A DNA stretch of 64,000 nucleotides from Caldicellulosiruptor changbaiensis (GTDB lineage Bacteria; Bacillota; Thermoanaerobacteria; Caldicellulosiruptorales; Caldicellulosiruptoraceae), in the NCBI RefSeq assembly GCF_003999255.1, contig NZ_CP034791.1, positions 1,590,501 to 1,654,500 on the forward strand, read 5' to 3'. Below, in pieces: positions 26,395 to 34,126 of the stretch; position 1 is the first letter of the stretch; each line of letters begins with the position of its first letter. The notes under the pieces are model-generated. The model did no database searches and was not told the origin of the DNA. It saw only the letters and a list, made by a program, of their open reading frames with translations. A program made the position numbers and the translations under genes.

Positions 26395-27552
26395 TCACCT
26401 TCTTATGCCTGGTGGTCCATACTGCAAATCCAGTAGCGTCAAATACCATTTTATAATCGAACGAATCTGCCTGCTCTCACTGTTAGGAAGTTTACTTTCT
26501 ATGAGTTTTGTTAGATTTTCTCCTGTGCTTAAGCTAAACTCAGACCACAATTGATAAGTCTCACAGTAAAGGACATGCAGCTTCTTTAAAAGCTCTATTT
26601 TTTGAGATTCACTCCACTTTGTCACCTCAAACATATTTTCAGGTGTTTTTGAAATATATCTTGTGATGTCTGGGTCACCCTTTTCGCCACCTTGATTTAT
26701 TGCTGAAAATATTATACAAAGTGGAGCTCTTGGAACATTCAACCCGCCACTTAAATATCGTCCAATTACGTACAACATGTCTTGAACCATTTTATAATTG
26801 CTTGGATTTTTTATTCTTTCCACCTCATACTCGTCTATTGTAACCATAAGGCCTTTATAACCTGCAGCAGCTAATAAAGTGGCAATCCCTGCTAATGCCT
26901 CAATAAAATTAAAATATCGTTCATCTACTTTTCTGCTAATAAGAGTTTTCAGTTTTAAATTTGAATATCCAGAATATCTCAAAGCACTTGATAGCATTTC
27001 ATTTACATCAGTTGCACTTACCTCATCACTGCATGTAAGAAGTGATTCTATAAAATAAGAATATTCATCTAATAAACCCACCTCAGCTAAAGCTGTTATA
27101 ACATTTAGGTATTTTTGGATTGTTTCAAATCTTTTTAGTTTTTCAAAGCTGCCATTTTTCAGTAGCAATGCCTTTAAAAAAAGACTTACTAACGGGTAGT
27201 CTGAATATATATCATTGTCTTGAATACTTAAAAATAATATGTTCAATAGTTTTGATGGATTAGAAAGGCTTATGCCTTCTCCATCAACTTCCACTTTTAA
27301 AGTAAAAAACCCTTCTTTTCGTGCTATATATCTCATAACAGATAGGGTGTGACTTTTTCCACAGCCATATTCTCCACAAACTTGAAATCCAACAGGCAAA
27401 AAAGACTCGCATTTTCTCAGTATCTTTTCTGTAACATCTTTGATCTGATCAAAACCTATTGTAAGCTGGTCTATGTAATACTCTGGCACCAATCCAAATC
27501 TAAGTGATTCTATAACCCTTAATTTTTTAAATGTGGTATCTTCTCTCATCAT
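26395..27552 (-). CDS. P-loop ATPase C of the five-gene operon (BrxD/DUF2791-like)
   Basis: About 385 residues. Walker A is GEYGCGKS (around residue 60-67), followed by HTLSVMRYIA. Walker B is GLMVTIDEYEVERI. A late CIIFSAINQGG segment resembles sensor 1. The whole outline (P-loop, about 150 helical residues, Walker B, sensor) is that of the BREX ATP-binding DUF2791 group. ATG 27552 has GAGG 9 bases upstream; another ATG five codons earlier is possible and would overlap the previous gene. It is one of three divergent paralogues in tandem, so a hetero-oligomeric ring or clamp loader for the downstream helicase is plausible (inference). Confidence 0.82.
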   Translation of the reverse strand: MMREDTTFKKLRVIESLRFGLVPEYYIDQLTIGFDQIKDVTEKILRKCESFLPVGFQVCGEYGCGKSHTLSVMRYIARKEGFFTLKVEVDGEGISLSNPSKLLNILFLSIQDNDIYSDYPLVSLFLKALLLKNGSFEKLKRFETIQKYLNVITALAEVGLLDEYSYFIESLLTCSDEVSATDVNEMLSSALRYSGYSNLKLKTLISRKVDERYFNFIEALAGIATLLAAAGYKGLMVTIDEYEVERIKNPSNYKMVQDMLYVIGRYLSGGLNVPRAPLCIIFSAINQGGEKGDPDITRYISKTPENMFEVTKWSESQKIELLKKLHVLYCETYQLWSEFSLSTGENLTKLIESKLPNSESRQIRSIIKWYLTLLDLQYGPPGIRR

Positions 27553-27556
27553 GTTT

Positions 27557-28780
27557 TTAAACCTCATCTTCGTATATGTTTTGTGTATATATTTTTCCTA
27601 AATTACCATAATCAATATCTCCTTCTTCAAGAATTTCTAACAAATATGTGCAAACAGCCTTTGTTATTTCACGCTTGTTTGAACTCGAAACACCTTTTTT
27701 TATGATTTCCTCTGATATCTCATCGGCTTTTCTTAGTATTTCATTTTTTGAAATGTTAATTTGATCTTTGAAAGTCTCATAAAATACATCTGAAATCTTC
27801 ATAGCAATTTTCTTTGACAAATCAATAGAATCAAGTCGTGTAAGGTCAATAACTGGGGCTAAAACATTTCCACTAAAAAAATCCTTCTCATACGGACTTG
27901 AAAGCCTTTGCTGCAATGCTGGGTATTTATTCATTTCTTCATAAACATCATTTGTCATAGCATATACAATTAGGGCAGAGGCATCTTTTAAGTTGACAAT
28001 AGCATCTAATAAAGAACGCAGTGTTGAAAAAATCTTGGCAAGTTTTTTTCTATCAACATTAAAACTCTGTTCAGCCTCATCAAAACCCACAATTATTCCT
28101 CTATAACCAATATAATAAACAAACTGGAAAAGAGAAAAAAGCATATCCTCTGCACGCTTATTTTGAGCTGATTTTGTCACTTTGGATATACCCAATTCTC
28201 TACAAAGTTTACTGTCTGAAATATTGCCTAATAAATAATCACAGCACAAATCAAAGGTTGAAATATCCCAGTTGAGGTAAGAAATTATTGCTAATTTTAT
28301 AACCTTTCCAAATTCTCGTGATTTAAAGCTACCATCATTGATATCTCTTAAAAATCTTTCTTTCAAATACTGAGAATTTTTAGTATCATTTATCATATTG
28401 TCAAGTGTATATCTTAAAAACTCACTTAAACCCTCATTCTGCTGTAATGGTGCTTTCATATTCCGTACAACTTCACTGTAAATCAGTAGCTTATCAGAAA
28501 AATCAATATCCCGATTTAGAGCAATTTCAGAAGTAACACAGTTTTCATCTCTTGCAATTTCCATTAAATGGCGTAAAAAATGTGTTTTCCCCGACCCATA
28601 TGGCCCTACAACAAATTTTTGTGCGCAAATGTTTCGGCCAAACTGCTCATAAAAGTATTTTTGTCTAATTGCCTCAAACACATTCTCATAACCCACACCA
28701 AAATATTTACATCCTTCAGCTGGTGCTGTTCCGTGTTGTGCCATAGTATATAATGCTCTTAAAAATAAGTCCTTATCCAA
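27557..28780 (-). CDS. P-loop ATPase B of the five-gene operon (BrxD/DUF2791-like)
   Basis: The 407-residue protein begins ALYTMAQHGTAPAEGCKYF then GVGYENVF, a typical DUF2791 opening. Walker A is GPYGSGKTHFLRHL (residues 59-66 for the loop) and Walker B is YRGIIVGFDEAEQSF. An ALIVYAMTNDVYEEM sensor segment follows. Of the three paralogues it looks closest to canonical BrxD. It starts one base after ATPase A stops and overlaps ATPase C by a few bases. There is no PglZ, PglX or BrxC nearby, so it is not part of a full BREX locus in this window. Confidence 0.85.
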   Translation of the reverse strand: MDKDLFLRALYTMAQHGTAPAEGCKYFGVGYENVFEAIRQKYFYEQFGRNICAQKFVVGPYGSGKTHFLRHLMEIARDENCVTSEIALNRDIDFSDKLLIYSEVVRNMKAPLQQNEGLSEFLRYTLDNMINDTKNSQYLKERFLRDINDGSFKSREFGKVIKLAIISYLNWDISTFDLCCDYLLGNISDSKLCRELGISKVTKSAQNKRAEDMLFSLFQFVYYIGYRGIIVGFDEAEQSFNVDRKKLAKIFSTLRSLLDAIVNLKDASALIVYAMTNDVYEEMNKYPALQQRLSSPYEKDFFSGNVLAPVIDLTRLDSIDLSKKIAMKISDVFYETFKDQINISKNEILRKADEISEEIIKKGVSSSNKREITKAVCTYLLEILEEGDIDYGNLGKIYTQNIYEDEV

Positions 28781-28781
28781 T

Positions 28782-29936
28782 TTATCTCATCCTTTCTAAT
28801 ATCATAGTAGCAATAGTCTTTGCCAGCTCTCGTTTATAACCTGAGCCTACATTTCTTCTTAGCACCATTATGCAACTGTTTATGACTTCTTTCTTAAAAT
28901 CATCATTTAAGATGCCAAAATTTTTGGCCAATCTCAAATAAGCCTCAACCATGCTAACCATAAAACTCTGTGGGTTGTCTCTCAATGTGTTAACAGAGTC
29001 AACCTTTTGAAAGGGAATACGCCAACCAATTGATTTATTTTCACCTTTAATTATCTGCAAGCGCTGAGCCAGAGCCTCGTACCTATTTGCAACTTGGGAT
29101 ATGAAATCAGGCAAAACCGAAAATACTATCAAAACCCCTTCCAAAGCACCACTTGAACAGCCATCAATTAATCGACGCATAAGGTTTGCTGCAAGCTGGT
29201 TACGCCTTGAAATTCTTTCTCCAAAACCCGAAAGTGTTCTTTCATTTTCATCAAACAACAATACAACCCCTTTAAAACCCAAAATATGTAAAGATGATAA
29301 AACCGTTTTTAAAATATTCTCTGCGTTAGACTTACTCAAGCTTACCCTTACATTATTAATCCCCATACTTTTAAAGGTTTGAACATTGACTTTTCGACCA
29401 ACCAGATACTCTTTTACAACTTCCCATGCCTCATTGTTCAAATTCTTTTTGTTAAGAGCAAGCAAAATGGCATTTTTAAAACTTGCAGATGGCAATTTTG
29501 CTGATTTTAAAATCTCCTTTTGTCTGTCATCTACCAACCTTTCCCCTGCAAACGCTAGAATCTCTGGCAGTGATTTGTATGTTCTCCCTTCATGCCTGTA
29601 TTCGACGTTTTCCAAGATGTACTCAACCACCAGCTTCCAATCAGTCAATGAAACAGCACTGTCCAAAGTTGTAAATGCAACCAGCATACCTTTTGATAAA
29701 GCTTTTTTGTAAATTAGATTTAAAAGATGAGTTTTTCCAGCACCATAAGCACCTTCAATAAATTTACATGTTGCTCCGCCTTTTGCAATAAGATTCTCAA
29801 TCACTTCGTTCTCAAAATAGTTCATGTAATCTTGATTCCCAACATCAATCAAATCTGCAATCTCAACATCATCTGTCCCATTCTGAGCAATTTTATTAAG
29901 TGAGGTTATTATACTATCCTTGCTTATCACTTGCAT
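28782..29936 (-). CDS. P-loop ATPase A of the five-gene operon (BrxD/DUF2791-like)
   Basis: The 384-residue protein begins IITSLNKIAQNGTDDVEIAD then LIDVGNQDY, the same N-terminal pattern as ATPase B. Walker A is EGAYGAGKTHLLNLI (loop at residues 62-69) and Walker B is KGVVLLFDENERTLSGFGER, followed by VLIVFSVLPDFISQV. An arginine-rich ISRRNQLAANLMRRLID segment might supply an arginine finger. It starts 3 bases after the unknown 278-aa gene. The three ATPases share the G-x-YG-x-GK(T/S)H P-loop but differ widely elsewhere, which suggests an old triplication rather than a recent one. Confidence 0.85.
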   Translation of the reverse strand: MQVISKDSIITSLNKIAQNGTDDVEIADLIDVGNQDYMNYFENEVIENLIAKGGATCKFIEGAYGAGKTHLLNLIYKKALSKGMLVAFTTLDSAVSLTDWKLVVEYILENVEYRHEGRTYKSLPEILAFAGERLVDDRQKEILKSAKLPSASFKNAILLALNKKNLNNEAWEVVKEYLVGRKVNVQTFKSMGINNVRVSLSKSNAENILKTVLSSLHILGFKGVVLLFDENERTLSGFGERISRRNQLAANLMRRLIDGCSSGALEGVLIVFSVLPDFISQVANRYEALAQRLQIIKGENKSIGWRIPFQKVDSVNTLRDNPQSFMVSMVEAYLRLAKNFGILNDDFKKEVINSCIMVLRRNVGSGYKRELAKTIATMILERMR

Positions 29937-29939
29937 TTT

Positions 29940-30776
29940 TTAAACACCTTCTTTTGCTTCATACACATAACACATTATCTTGTAGTCATCATCAGGATTA
30001 AGCCCGTTTACATACATACCCTTACCCTGCATTGTTTCTTGCATACTGCCAGTTTGCAAGGCAAGCCGTTTGTCTTTAGGTATCTCATCCCATATGCTTC
30101 TGTAGATATCTAAATTATACAAAAACGCCCATTTAGGAAACTCTGTATACTTTGTTATCTTAGCATCAGGTTTGTTTTTTTCTAAATATCTTCTTATTTG
30201 AAGTAGTCTAACTTCTGTATAAAAATCGAAAATACTCACAACGTCCTTTCCACTTTTAAATCTTGCATATTTATATGCATCCCAGAATATATCTATAAGT
30301 TCATCCTTAGGCATAAGGAATTGAAATAGTAACTTTTCTGCCTCTTCTATCAAAGATTTAATATCTTCTTTTGAATTGACCCTTGTCCAACCAATGATTG
30401 TTTGATTATTATAAGAAATGCTAACAGCTGATGATTGAGGTTTAGTCTTTAACTGAATACTTTTTATTCTCCAACCATCACTGCACTCTCTTAGAGGAAC
30501 TCCTTTTTCTTTTAGTTCCATGATCAATTCAGATTCAATTAGTTTAAAATTGTAAGACATTTTTCCCTTTTCTTTGGCAATTATATCTTTTGCTTTAACA
30601 ATAATATCATTCAGTGTTTCAAAAATACTATTAAGATTTGATATACCATCTAAAAATTTTTCCAATTTTTCTAAAACATCTTTGTCATTCGGCTTTATCT
30701 CTGTTGCTTTATTGAATATCTTCAAAGTCTCTTTTAGCTCTTTTATAATAATTTCAAGTTCTGAAGTTTGTTTCAA
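29940..30776 (-). CDS. Unknown coiled-coil protein, first gene of the five-gene operon
   Basis: This 278-residue protein opens the operon. Residues 1-75 are helical and Lys/Glu rich (ELEIIIKELKETLKIFNKAT), probably a coiled coil. The rest is mixed alpha/beta with RECSDGWRIKSIQLKTKPQS, GWTRVNSKEDIKSL, EFPKWAFLYNLDIYRSIWDE and LNPDDDYKIMCYVYEA. I recognise no catalytic motif or named family. It may be the specificity, sensor or effector component of the cassette. No signal peptide or membrane segment is visible. Confidence 0.78.
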   Translation of the reverse strand: MKQTSELEIIIKELKETLKIFNKATEIKPNDKDVLEKLEKFLDGISNLNSIFETLNDIIVKAKDIIAKEKGKMSYNFKLIESELIMELKEKGVPLRECSDGWRIKSIQLKTKPQSSAVSISYNNQTIIGWTRVNSKEDIKSLIEEAEKLLFQFLMPKDELIDIFWDAYKYARFKSGKDVVSIFDFYTEVRLLQIRRYLEKNKPDAKITKYTEFPKWAFLYNLDIYRSIWDEIPKDKRLALQTGSMQETMQGKGMYVNGLNPDDDYKIMCYVYEAKEGV

Positions 30777-30955
30777 ATTAATCTATCCTCCTCATCTTTA
30801 GTGTTTTTTACAGAATTAATAGCTTTTAATTTATTTATACCACATTGATTCTATTTTAATCTAAAGTTATAAAGTATTTTTTGATATAAATCTTTTCAAA
30901 ATATAGAAAAGTCATGTTAGTATAAATGATCACTAATAGTATTCAAATTTTTTAA

Positions 30956-31390
30956 TCATTTTCTCCCAAACAAATACATAAACACAAACGCAGGAATCTT
31001 TATAATTGGAACCTTTGTATTAAGCTCAACTCTGCCATAGTCTTCTGCTCTTTTTGTAATAAGCACTGCTGAGATTATATCTTTTTCTTTTTGGCACATC
31101 TGTACAATTGCATCATCTTCGGCAAGTGTAGTATCTTCTCTAAATTTCACTTCAATTAAGCTCTTACCATTTGGAAACTGGGCAACTATGTCAATTTCTT
31201 TTTAATTATCAGTTGATTTTCTAAAATAGCCTATCTTTGCATTTTCTTCACTGTAAAAGTTATATATATGCTTAAAAACTGCTGTTTCGACCGTAATTCC
31301 AAGTTCTTTGCTATCAATAAAGAGATTATCTATCATCAGAACTGCATTTCTAATAGCTGGATCAGATATATATTCTCTGCTTTGCTTTCA
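30956..31390 (-). pseudogene. C-terminal remnant of a DUF4143-type AAA ATPase
   Basis: One frame reads REYISDPAIRNAVLMIDNLF then ELGITVETAVFKHIYNFY and GYFRKSTDN, then a TAA stop. It continues KEIDIVAQFPNGKSLIEVKF and ends KIPAFVFMYLFGRK. This is the DUF4143 C-terminal nuclease-like domain (E-T-x-V-F-x-H, then EIDIV and IEVKF) of a common family of archaeal/bacterial ATPases. The AAA domain is missing and an in-frame stop is present, so it is a relic. The last 64 codons remain open after the stop. It sits between the five-gene operon and the csrA terminator. Confidence 0.75.
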
Positions 31391-31410
31391 AAACATTTTT
31401 GCATTTTGTA

Positions 31411-31486
31411 AAGTATACTTCTAATTTTTAGCCTAAAAACATAAAGTATACTTTATATTTTTAAGCTAATTTTTTAAAGTATACTT
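31411..31486. repeat. Three palindromic iterons with exact 33-bp period
   Basis: The palindrome AAGTATACTT occurs at 31411-31420, 31444-31453 and 31477-31486. The spacing is exactly 33 bases each time, about three helical turns, and the intervening AT-rich bases are also similar (ATTTTTA near the same place). They lie just upstream of the DUF4143 relic. They look like an operator array for a dimeric DNA-binding protein on one DNA face. Only three copies are present and spacers are similar to each other, so it is not CRISPR. Confidence 0.75.
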
Positions 31487-31532
31487 TGTATTTTTGAATC
31501 TATCTCAAATAAAATAATCTTAGAAAATAAAA

Positions 31533-31556
31533 AAAGGCAGGCTTTACCCTGCCTTT
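31533..31556 (-). terminator. Intrinsic terminator after csrA
   Basis: AAAGGCAGG at 31533-31541 pairs with CCTGCCTTT at 31548-31556, with a 6-base loop. On the minus strand the stem is followed by T7. It ends the comF/flg-fliW-csrA operon and separates it from the accessory cassette inserted before fliC. Confidence 0.9.
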
Positions 31557-31589
31557 AGTTTTTCTTCCAAATTTTTGATTCTTACCCCT

Positions 31590-31832
31590 TTATCTTTGCT
31601 CATCAGACAAAACCTCTTTTAAATCTTTAATCTTGCTGAGTCTATCTTTGCCTTGCAATGCTTCGACATTTTCATTTTTAACCTCTTGAAGTAGCTCATA
31701 TCGCAAAACCTTTATATTTTTCGGGGCATCTATTCCAAGTTTTACACTATCTTTTTCTATGCTGATGACTTTTATAATTATGTTTTCTCCAATTAAAATC
31801 TGGTCACCTTCTTTTCGCGAAAGAACAAGCAT
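31590..31832 (-). CDS. csrA: Carbon storage regulator CsrA
   Basis: The 80-residue protein is a standard CsrA: MLVLSRKEGDQILIGENIII, then VKLGIDAPKNIKVLRYEL. CsrA dimers bind GGA in mRNA leaders and repress translation of flagellin mRNA in Bacillus. FliW, encoded immediately upstream with a 12-base gap, binds CsrA and relieves this repression when flagellin is low. The conserved Arg near residue 44 in LRYELLQEV is present. The C-terminal tail is slightly extended and Lys/Asp rich. Confidence 0.97.
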   Translation of the reverse strand: MLVLSRKEGDQILIGENIIIKVISIEKDSVKLGIDAPKNIKVLRYELLQEVKNENVEALQGKDRLSKIKDLKEVLSDEQR

Positions 31833-31844
31833 CTTTTATATACC

Positions 31845-32303
31845 TCATTTCTGCACGTTTGAATTTAAATTTTCAAAAAGGTAATATCTTAGAGGATATC
31901 TTTCATCATCTAAAAGATACTGCATTCCCTTTCTCTTGTTCACATTTATAATAATTGGAGCTTTGAGATTAACTCTTGTTTTCTTTACATCTTCTGGAAT
32001 TACAACAATACAAAAAACTGCAACATCTTTTTCTGATTCTATCTCAAGCTTTTTTAAAACTTCATCACCTATATCAAATTCATAGTCAGGTTTTATGTCA
32101 AATGGATTGATGATAACAAATGCGATATCTTTATCTTCAATTGACTGTAACCACAAAAAGGGACTGTCTTCTTCTTTGACAATTACAAATTTTTTTAAAT
32201 TCTCAAATGCAGGAATACCTTCTTCAAAGGTTATTATATTCTCTTCATTTACTTCAAGCTGTCCAAATACTCTTGATTGGACTACTGACTTTTGAACTAC
32301 CAT
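31845..32303 (-). CDS. fliW: Flagellar assembly factor FliW
   Basis: The 152-residue protein has the FliW pattern: ENIITFEEGIPAFENLKKFV, FLWLQSIEDKDIAFVIINPF, and NLKAPIIINVNKRKGMQYLL. FliW binds flagellin and CsrA, giving a partner-switching feedback that matches flagellin synthesis to export. Its neighbour csrA is in the same operon. A HEPN-like gene lies 16 bases upstream, which is not usual at this place. Confidence 0.95.
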   Translation of the reverse strand: MVVQKSVVQSRVFGQLEVNEENIITFEEGIPAFENLKKFVIVKEEDSPFLWLQSIEDKDIAFVIINPFDIKPDYEFDIGDEVLKKLEIESEKDVAVFCIVVIPEDVKKTRVNLKAPIIINVNKRKGMQYLLDDERYPLRYYLFENLNSNVQK

Positions 32304-32319
32304 TTTTTATTCTCCCTTT

Positions 32320-32739
32320 TCATATTTTTAAATAATCCACAATTTCCTTTAGAACTTTCTTAATCTCATTTAAATCATTCTTCAAGATGTCATATACAAC
32401 ATTTAAATCTAATTGGGCATATTCATAAACAATTGCATTTCTCAAATCAATCATTTTCTTCATAAAGATGGAAGAATCATCCGAAATAACCTTCTCGTTA
32501 GCTAAAATTTCGGGAATATCTTCAAAATTCTCAGGTACTTCAAATTGTTTCTCAGCAATTATGCGATTACAGAGACTTATTAGATTTTGAACAATCAAAA
32601 GCAAATTGTAAGCAACTACATCTTGAATATTACTATTATCTTTAAAATCTTCAAAAGTAATACTTTTAAATCTCTCTATTCTTTTCATTCTAAACATTAT
32701 TTTGCTTATCTTATCTATTATAACCTCTCTTCCGTTCAT
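32320..32739 (-). CDS. HEPN/HepT-like (DUF86-type) protein lacking the catalytic His
   Basis: The 139-residue all-helical protein resembles HepT/DUF86 toxins: VVAYNLLLIVQNLISLCNRI (residues 41-60) and, near the end, FMKKMIDLRNAIVYEYAQLD. The HEPN RNase motif R-x4-H-x-Y is present as R100-NAIV-Y105-E-Y107, so the His is replaced by Tyr. It overlaps the DUF6470 gene by 4 bases and precedes fliW by 16 bases, so it is embedded in the flagellar operon. It may be an inactive HEPN scaffold, or may act with the lone nucleotidyltransferase at 2978, though they are 29 kb apart. Confidence 0.78.
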   Translation of the reverse strand: MNGREVIIDKISKIMFRMKRIERFKSITFEDFKDNSNIQDVVAYNLLLIVQNLISLCNRIIAEKQFEVPENFEDIPEILANEKVISDDSSIFMKKMIDLRNAIVYEYAQLDLNVVYDILKNDLNEIKKVLKEIVDYLKI

Positions 32740-33113
32740 ACCCTCACATCAACCTTGCCCATCTCAAAATCAATATAAACCTTGCCACCTACAAAATAGA
32801 TTTCTGGGCGGCTTTTTGGGATTATATCAACGTTGTAGTCATAGGTTGGAAAAGCCTCTTCTATGCAGATGTCAATTATAGGCTCACCACCATCTTCAAT
32901 TCTGGCAAGTCTGTTGCCATTTTCTGCTGTCTTTTGTATATACCTCAAAACCTGTTTATATCCTTGCTGGGCGCTTTGACGCACCAAGTAATCTGTTGAG
33001 CCCAAATTTACCTCTTCCCAGCACCTATCTTGGTTAATTCTGACTTTAAGATGTTCTTGATGAAGTTTTACTTTAGCAAAAGTTTGATGAATTTGAATCT
33101 TAGCTATTTGCAT
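32736..33113 (-). CDS. DUF6470 (YviE-like) flagellar operon protein
   Basis: This 125-residue protein matches the DUF6470/YviE family found between flgL and fliW in Gram-positive flagellar operons. It opens with IQIHQTFAKVKLHQEHLKV, then YLVRQSAQQGYKQVLRYIQK and a beta-rich end (IIPKSRPEIYFVGGKVYIDF). Function is unknown. Synteny (flgL upstream, fliW downstream) supports the call. The last four bases overlap the start of the HEPN-like gene. Confidence 0.88.
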   Translation of the reverse strand: MQIAKIQIHQTFAKVKLHQEHLKVRINQDRCWEEVNLGSTDYLVRQSAQQGYKQVLRYIQKTAENGNRLARIEDGGEPIIDICIEEAFPTYDYNVDIIPKSRPEIYFVGGKVYIDFEMGKVDVRV

Positions 33114-33150
33114 CTAAAAACACACCCTTTTTAGGGTTTTATTTTATGTC

Positions 33151-34101
33151 TTAGTATTTCAGAAAATCCAAAAGTGTTGGCGGCAAAATCTGTGCACCTG
33201 TCTGAAGTGCTGCTCTATAGACATTCTCTGCCTCTTTCATCTTCATTATTATCTCTGCCACATCTACATCCTCATTGTTTGAAAGTAAAGTTGTAAAGTT
33301 TACATTGTCATCATTTAATCTGTTTTTAATAAGTTCAAGCCTGTTTTGAAGTGCACCAACATCGCCACGCTGAGCAACAACATTGTCTATATGCCTGTCT
33401 ATGTCGCTCAAAAGAGAGTTAACAGTATTAACATCACCATTGTTCAATGCATTAATTAAATTATCTAATACTTTAAACATATTTCCTTTATTCACATCTG
33501 TCTCTCCTTTGATGTAGAAAACTTGATTTGCTGTTTTGTTTATCTCAATGAAGTTTGCTTTCATAACCTCATACTTAATTATATTCTTGCCTGTTGCCAG
33601 GTCAACTTGGTACCCCCCAGTTGATGAAAAATCACCTGTGTCCGAAAAAGATCCATCAGAGGGATTTAGCGGCGCTGTGTCTGTTTTAAATCCTGAAAAG
33701 ATATACCTTCCTGCATAGCTCGTATTTCCAACCTGAATTATATGCTCTTTTATCTGAGCAACCTCTTTTGCAATCTGAGCCATATCTTCTTGTGTGTTTG
33801 TGCCATTTGCGCCACGAACAGCAAGCTCTCTAACTCTTTGCAGTGACTCTGTGATATCCGCAAGAGCACTTTCAGTCATGTCAACCCAAGAAGATGCATC
33901 ATCAACATTTTTCTGAAGCTGCTCTATTTCAGAAACATCAGTTCTGAGCCTTAGCGACCTTGCAGTTATCACAGGATCATCAGAAGGATATCTAATCTTT
34001 TTACCTGTTGCCATCTTGTATTGCAAATCGTCAAGTCTTGCAAGGTTTTTATTAAGATTTATAAGGAAATTGTTTACCATCATATTACTTGTTATTCTCA
34101 T
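33151..34101 (-). CDS. flgL: Flagellar hook-filament junction protein FlgL
   Basis: The 316-residue protein has flagellin-like ends: MRITSNMMVNNFLINLNKNL, then KMATGKKIRYPSDDPVITAR, with a C-terminal helix containing VAQRGDVGALQNRLELI and ENVYRAALQTGAQILPPTLL. The mid region holds a FlgL beta domain (YIFSGFKTDTAPL). FlgL (HAP3) is exported and joins hook-associated FlgK to the filament. It follows flgK by 25 bases. Confidence 0.96.
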   Translation of the reverse strand: MRITSNMMVNNFLINLNKNLARLDDLQYKMATGKKIRYPSDDPVITARSLRLRTDVSEIEQLQKNVDDASSWVDMTESALADITESLQRVRELAVRGANGTNTQEDMAQIAKEVAQIKEHIIQVGNTSYAGRYIFSGFKTDTAPLNPSDGSFSDTGDFSSTGGYQVDLATGKNIIKYEVMKANFIEINKTANQVFYIKGETDVNKGNMFKVLDNLINALNNGDVNTVNSLLSDIDRHIDNVVAQRGDVGALQNRLELIKNRLNDDNVNFTTLLSNNEDVDVAEIIMKMKEAENVYRAALQTGAQILPPTLLDFLKY

Positions 34102-34126
34102 TTTGCTCTCACCTCAAAGCTTCAAA

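Noticed and set aside
24284-30776. Type 2 BREX locus
   Set aside because: BrxD-like ATPases and a BrxHI-like helicase are present, but no PglX methyltransferase, PglZ phosphatase, PglW kinase or PglY/BrxC is in the window.
31411-31486. Regularly spaced repeats suggesting a CRISPR array
   Set aside because: Only three copies of a 10-bp palindrome, the intervening sequence is similar between copies, and there are no cas genes.
2978-32739. HepT-MntA pair formed by the nucleotidyltransferase and HEPN-like protein
   Set aside because: They are 29 kb apart on opposite strands, and the HEPN motif lacks its His; an adjacent pair is the normal form.
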